Source: Propionibacteriaceae bacterium | GTDB lineage: Bacteria; Actinomycetota; Actinomycetes; Propionibacteriales; Propionibacteriaceae | DNA: 16,217 bases | Reading direction: 5' to 3' | Assembly (NCBI GenBank): GCA_009778535.1 | Contig: WRJP01000026.1 | Span: forward strand, 1-16,217 | Shown: positions 15,745 through 16,217 of the stretch, piece by piece | Layout: every line of letters begins with the position of its first letter | How positions within the stretch are numbered: the stretch's first letter is position 1 | The notes under the pieces: model-generated | What the model saw: the letters and a program-made list of their open reading frames with translations, nothing else | Told to the model about the DNA's origin: nothing | Databases searched by the model: none | Position numbers and translations under genes: made by a program

Positions 15745-16217
15745 ATGAAATATCGCGGATTCTTCGGGCGTGCCGCTCTCGGGGTTGCGGCCCTCGCCCT
15801 CATCACTACGGCGTGTACCACTACGCCGCCAACAACACCGTCTGGTGATCCATCGACTCCTGTCGCCTCAACCCCTGTTGACGATTCGCCGAAGGTAGTT
15901 GACGGAAAACTTCAGCCGCTTAACGACGGCTGGCCAAATGCCCCAATCACCTTATGGTGCGCCTATCCGGCAGGGCATGGCAACGACCTAATGAACAAAG
16001 TCATCTCCGAAATAGCTTCAGAAATTTCGCCGGTACGTGTCAATTCGGACGTCTACCAAACTGGACCAAACGGTGAATACGAAATAGTGGATGTGCTTAA
16101 GAAGCGGCCAAATGGTGAAGATGGCAATCACCTTTTCGCTATCAACTGGTTAGCGCTTGGACTTCGGCCTTACACGATGGAAGCCTTAAAAGACGCTCAA
16201 CTTGAAGATTTGGACAT
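15745..16217 (+). CDS. Tripartite tricarboxylate transporter substrate-binding lipoprotein (partial)
   Basis: The window ends inside this gene after about 157 codons. It begins with a lipoprotein signal (basic MKYRGFFGR, hydrophobic ALGVAALALI, lipobox-like TTAC with Cys24), then a Thr/Pro/Ser-rich spacer (about 25-52). From residue about 63, DGWPNAPITLWCAYPAGHGNDLMNKVISEIASE follows the pattern that opens TctC/Bug-type binding proteins (WP..PI....YPAGGG.D). These proteins capture carboxylates outside the cell and deliver them to TctA/TctB membrane subunits, which would be expected beyond the right edge. An AGAGAAG site precedes the ATG at 15745, 66 bases after the VOC gene, so it likely belongs to the same operon. 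Confidence 0.8.
   Translation, partial: MKYRGFFGRAALGVAALALITTACTTTPPTTPSGDPSTPVASTPVDDSPKVVDGKLQPLNDGWPNAPITLWCAYPAGHGNDLMNKVISEIASEISPVRVNSDVYQTGPNGEYEIVDVLKKRPNGEDGNHLFAINWLALGLRPYTMEALKDAQLEDLD

Noticed and set aside
1..16217. CRISPR arrays, rRNA genes, integrases, toxin-antitoxin pairs
   Set aside because: No regularly spaced repeats beyond the two copies at 46-106, no rRNA-like segments and no recombinase motifs were found on either strand.

Overview
The window looks like chromosomal DNA from a Gram-positive bacterium, most likely an actinobacterium of moderate GC content (roughly 50-55% by eye). I infer this from frequent GTG/TTG starts with purine-rich Shine-Dalgarno (SD) sites, lipoprotein and membrane-anchored binding proteins with no sign of an outer membrane, and the gene families present. 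The genus cannot be named from the sequence. TGA is a normal stop here: the genes ending at 1754 and 6645 use it.

Left part (1-5000): the first 110 bases hold two direct repeats that may be the end of an insertion sequence lying outside the window. Next come a membrane-embedded LuxR-type regulator, whose probable true 5' end is interrupted by an in-frame TGA, and a small four-helix membrane protein. An ABC-2 exporter pair (ATPase and permease) follows. It converges on a MerR/GyrI-like regulator, whose own promoter carries a textbook MerR-type dyad in the spacer.

Middle part (5200-8700): a DUF2130-type coiled-coil protein with a nuclease-like motif, then a clear selenocysteine tRNA (selC; TCA anticodon, 8-bp variable-arm stem). 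After it lies a two-gene unit of a small membrane protein and a PstS-like phosphate-binding protein anchored by N-terminal membrane helices, with no transporter partners. A perfect 10-bp-stem hairpin separates this unit from the convergent genes that follow.

Right part (8700-16217): this looks like a catabolic region for an unidentified organic acid. On the minus strand lie a 957-residue flavin/iron-sulfur 2-hydroxyacid dehydrogenase and a zinc-type alcohol/polyol dehydrogenase. Divergent from them is a GntR/FCD regulator, followed on the plus strand by a BKACE-family (beta-keto acid cleavage) enzyme, a fumarylacetoacetate-hydrolase-family enzyme, a VOC-family protein and the start of a tripartite tricarboxylate transporter binding lipoprotein cut by the window end. 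The inferred logic is uptake of a carboxylate, oxidation of a hydroxyl to a keto group, C-C bond cleavage and repression by GntR, with a palindromic operator candidate in the divergent promoter. The substrate is unknown. This cluster and the TGA-interrupted regulator, in a genome that carries selC, are the most interesting points.
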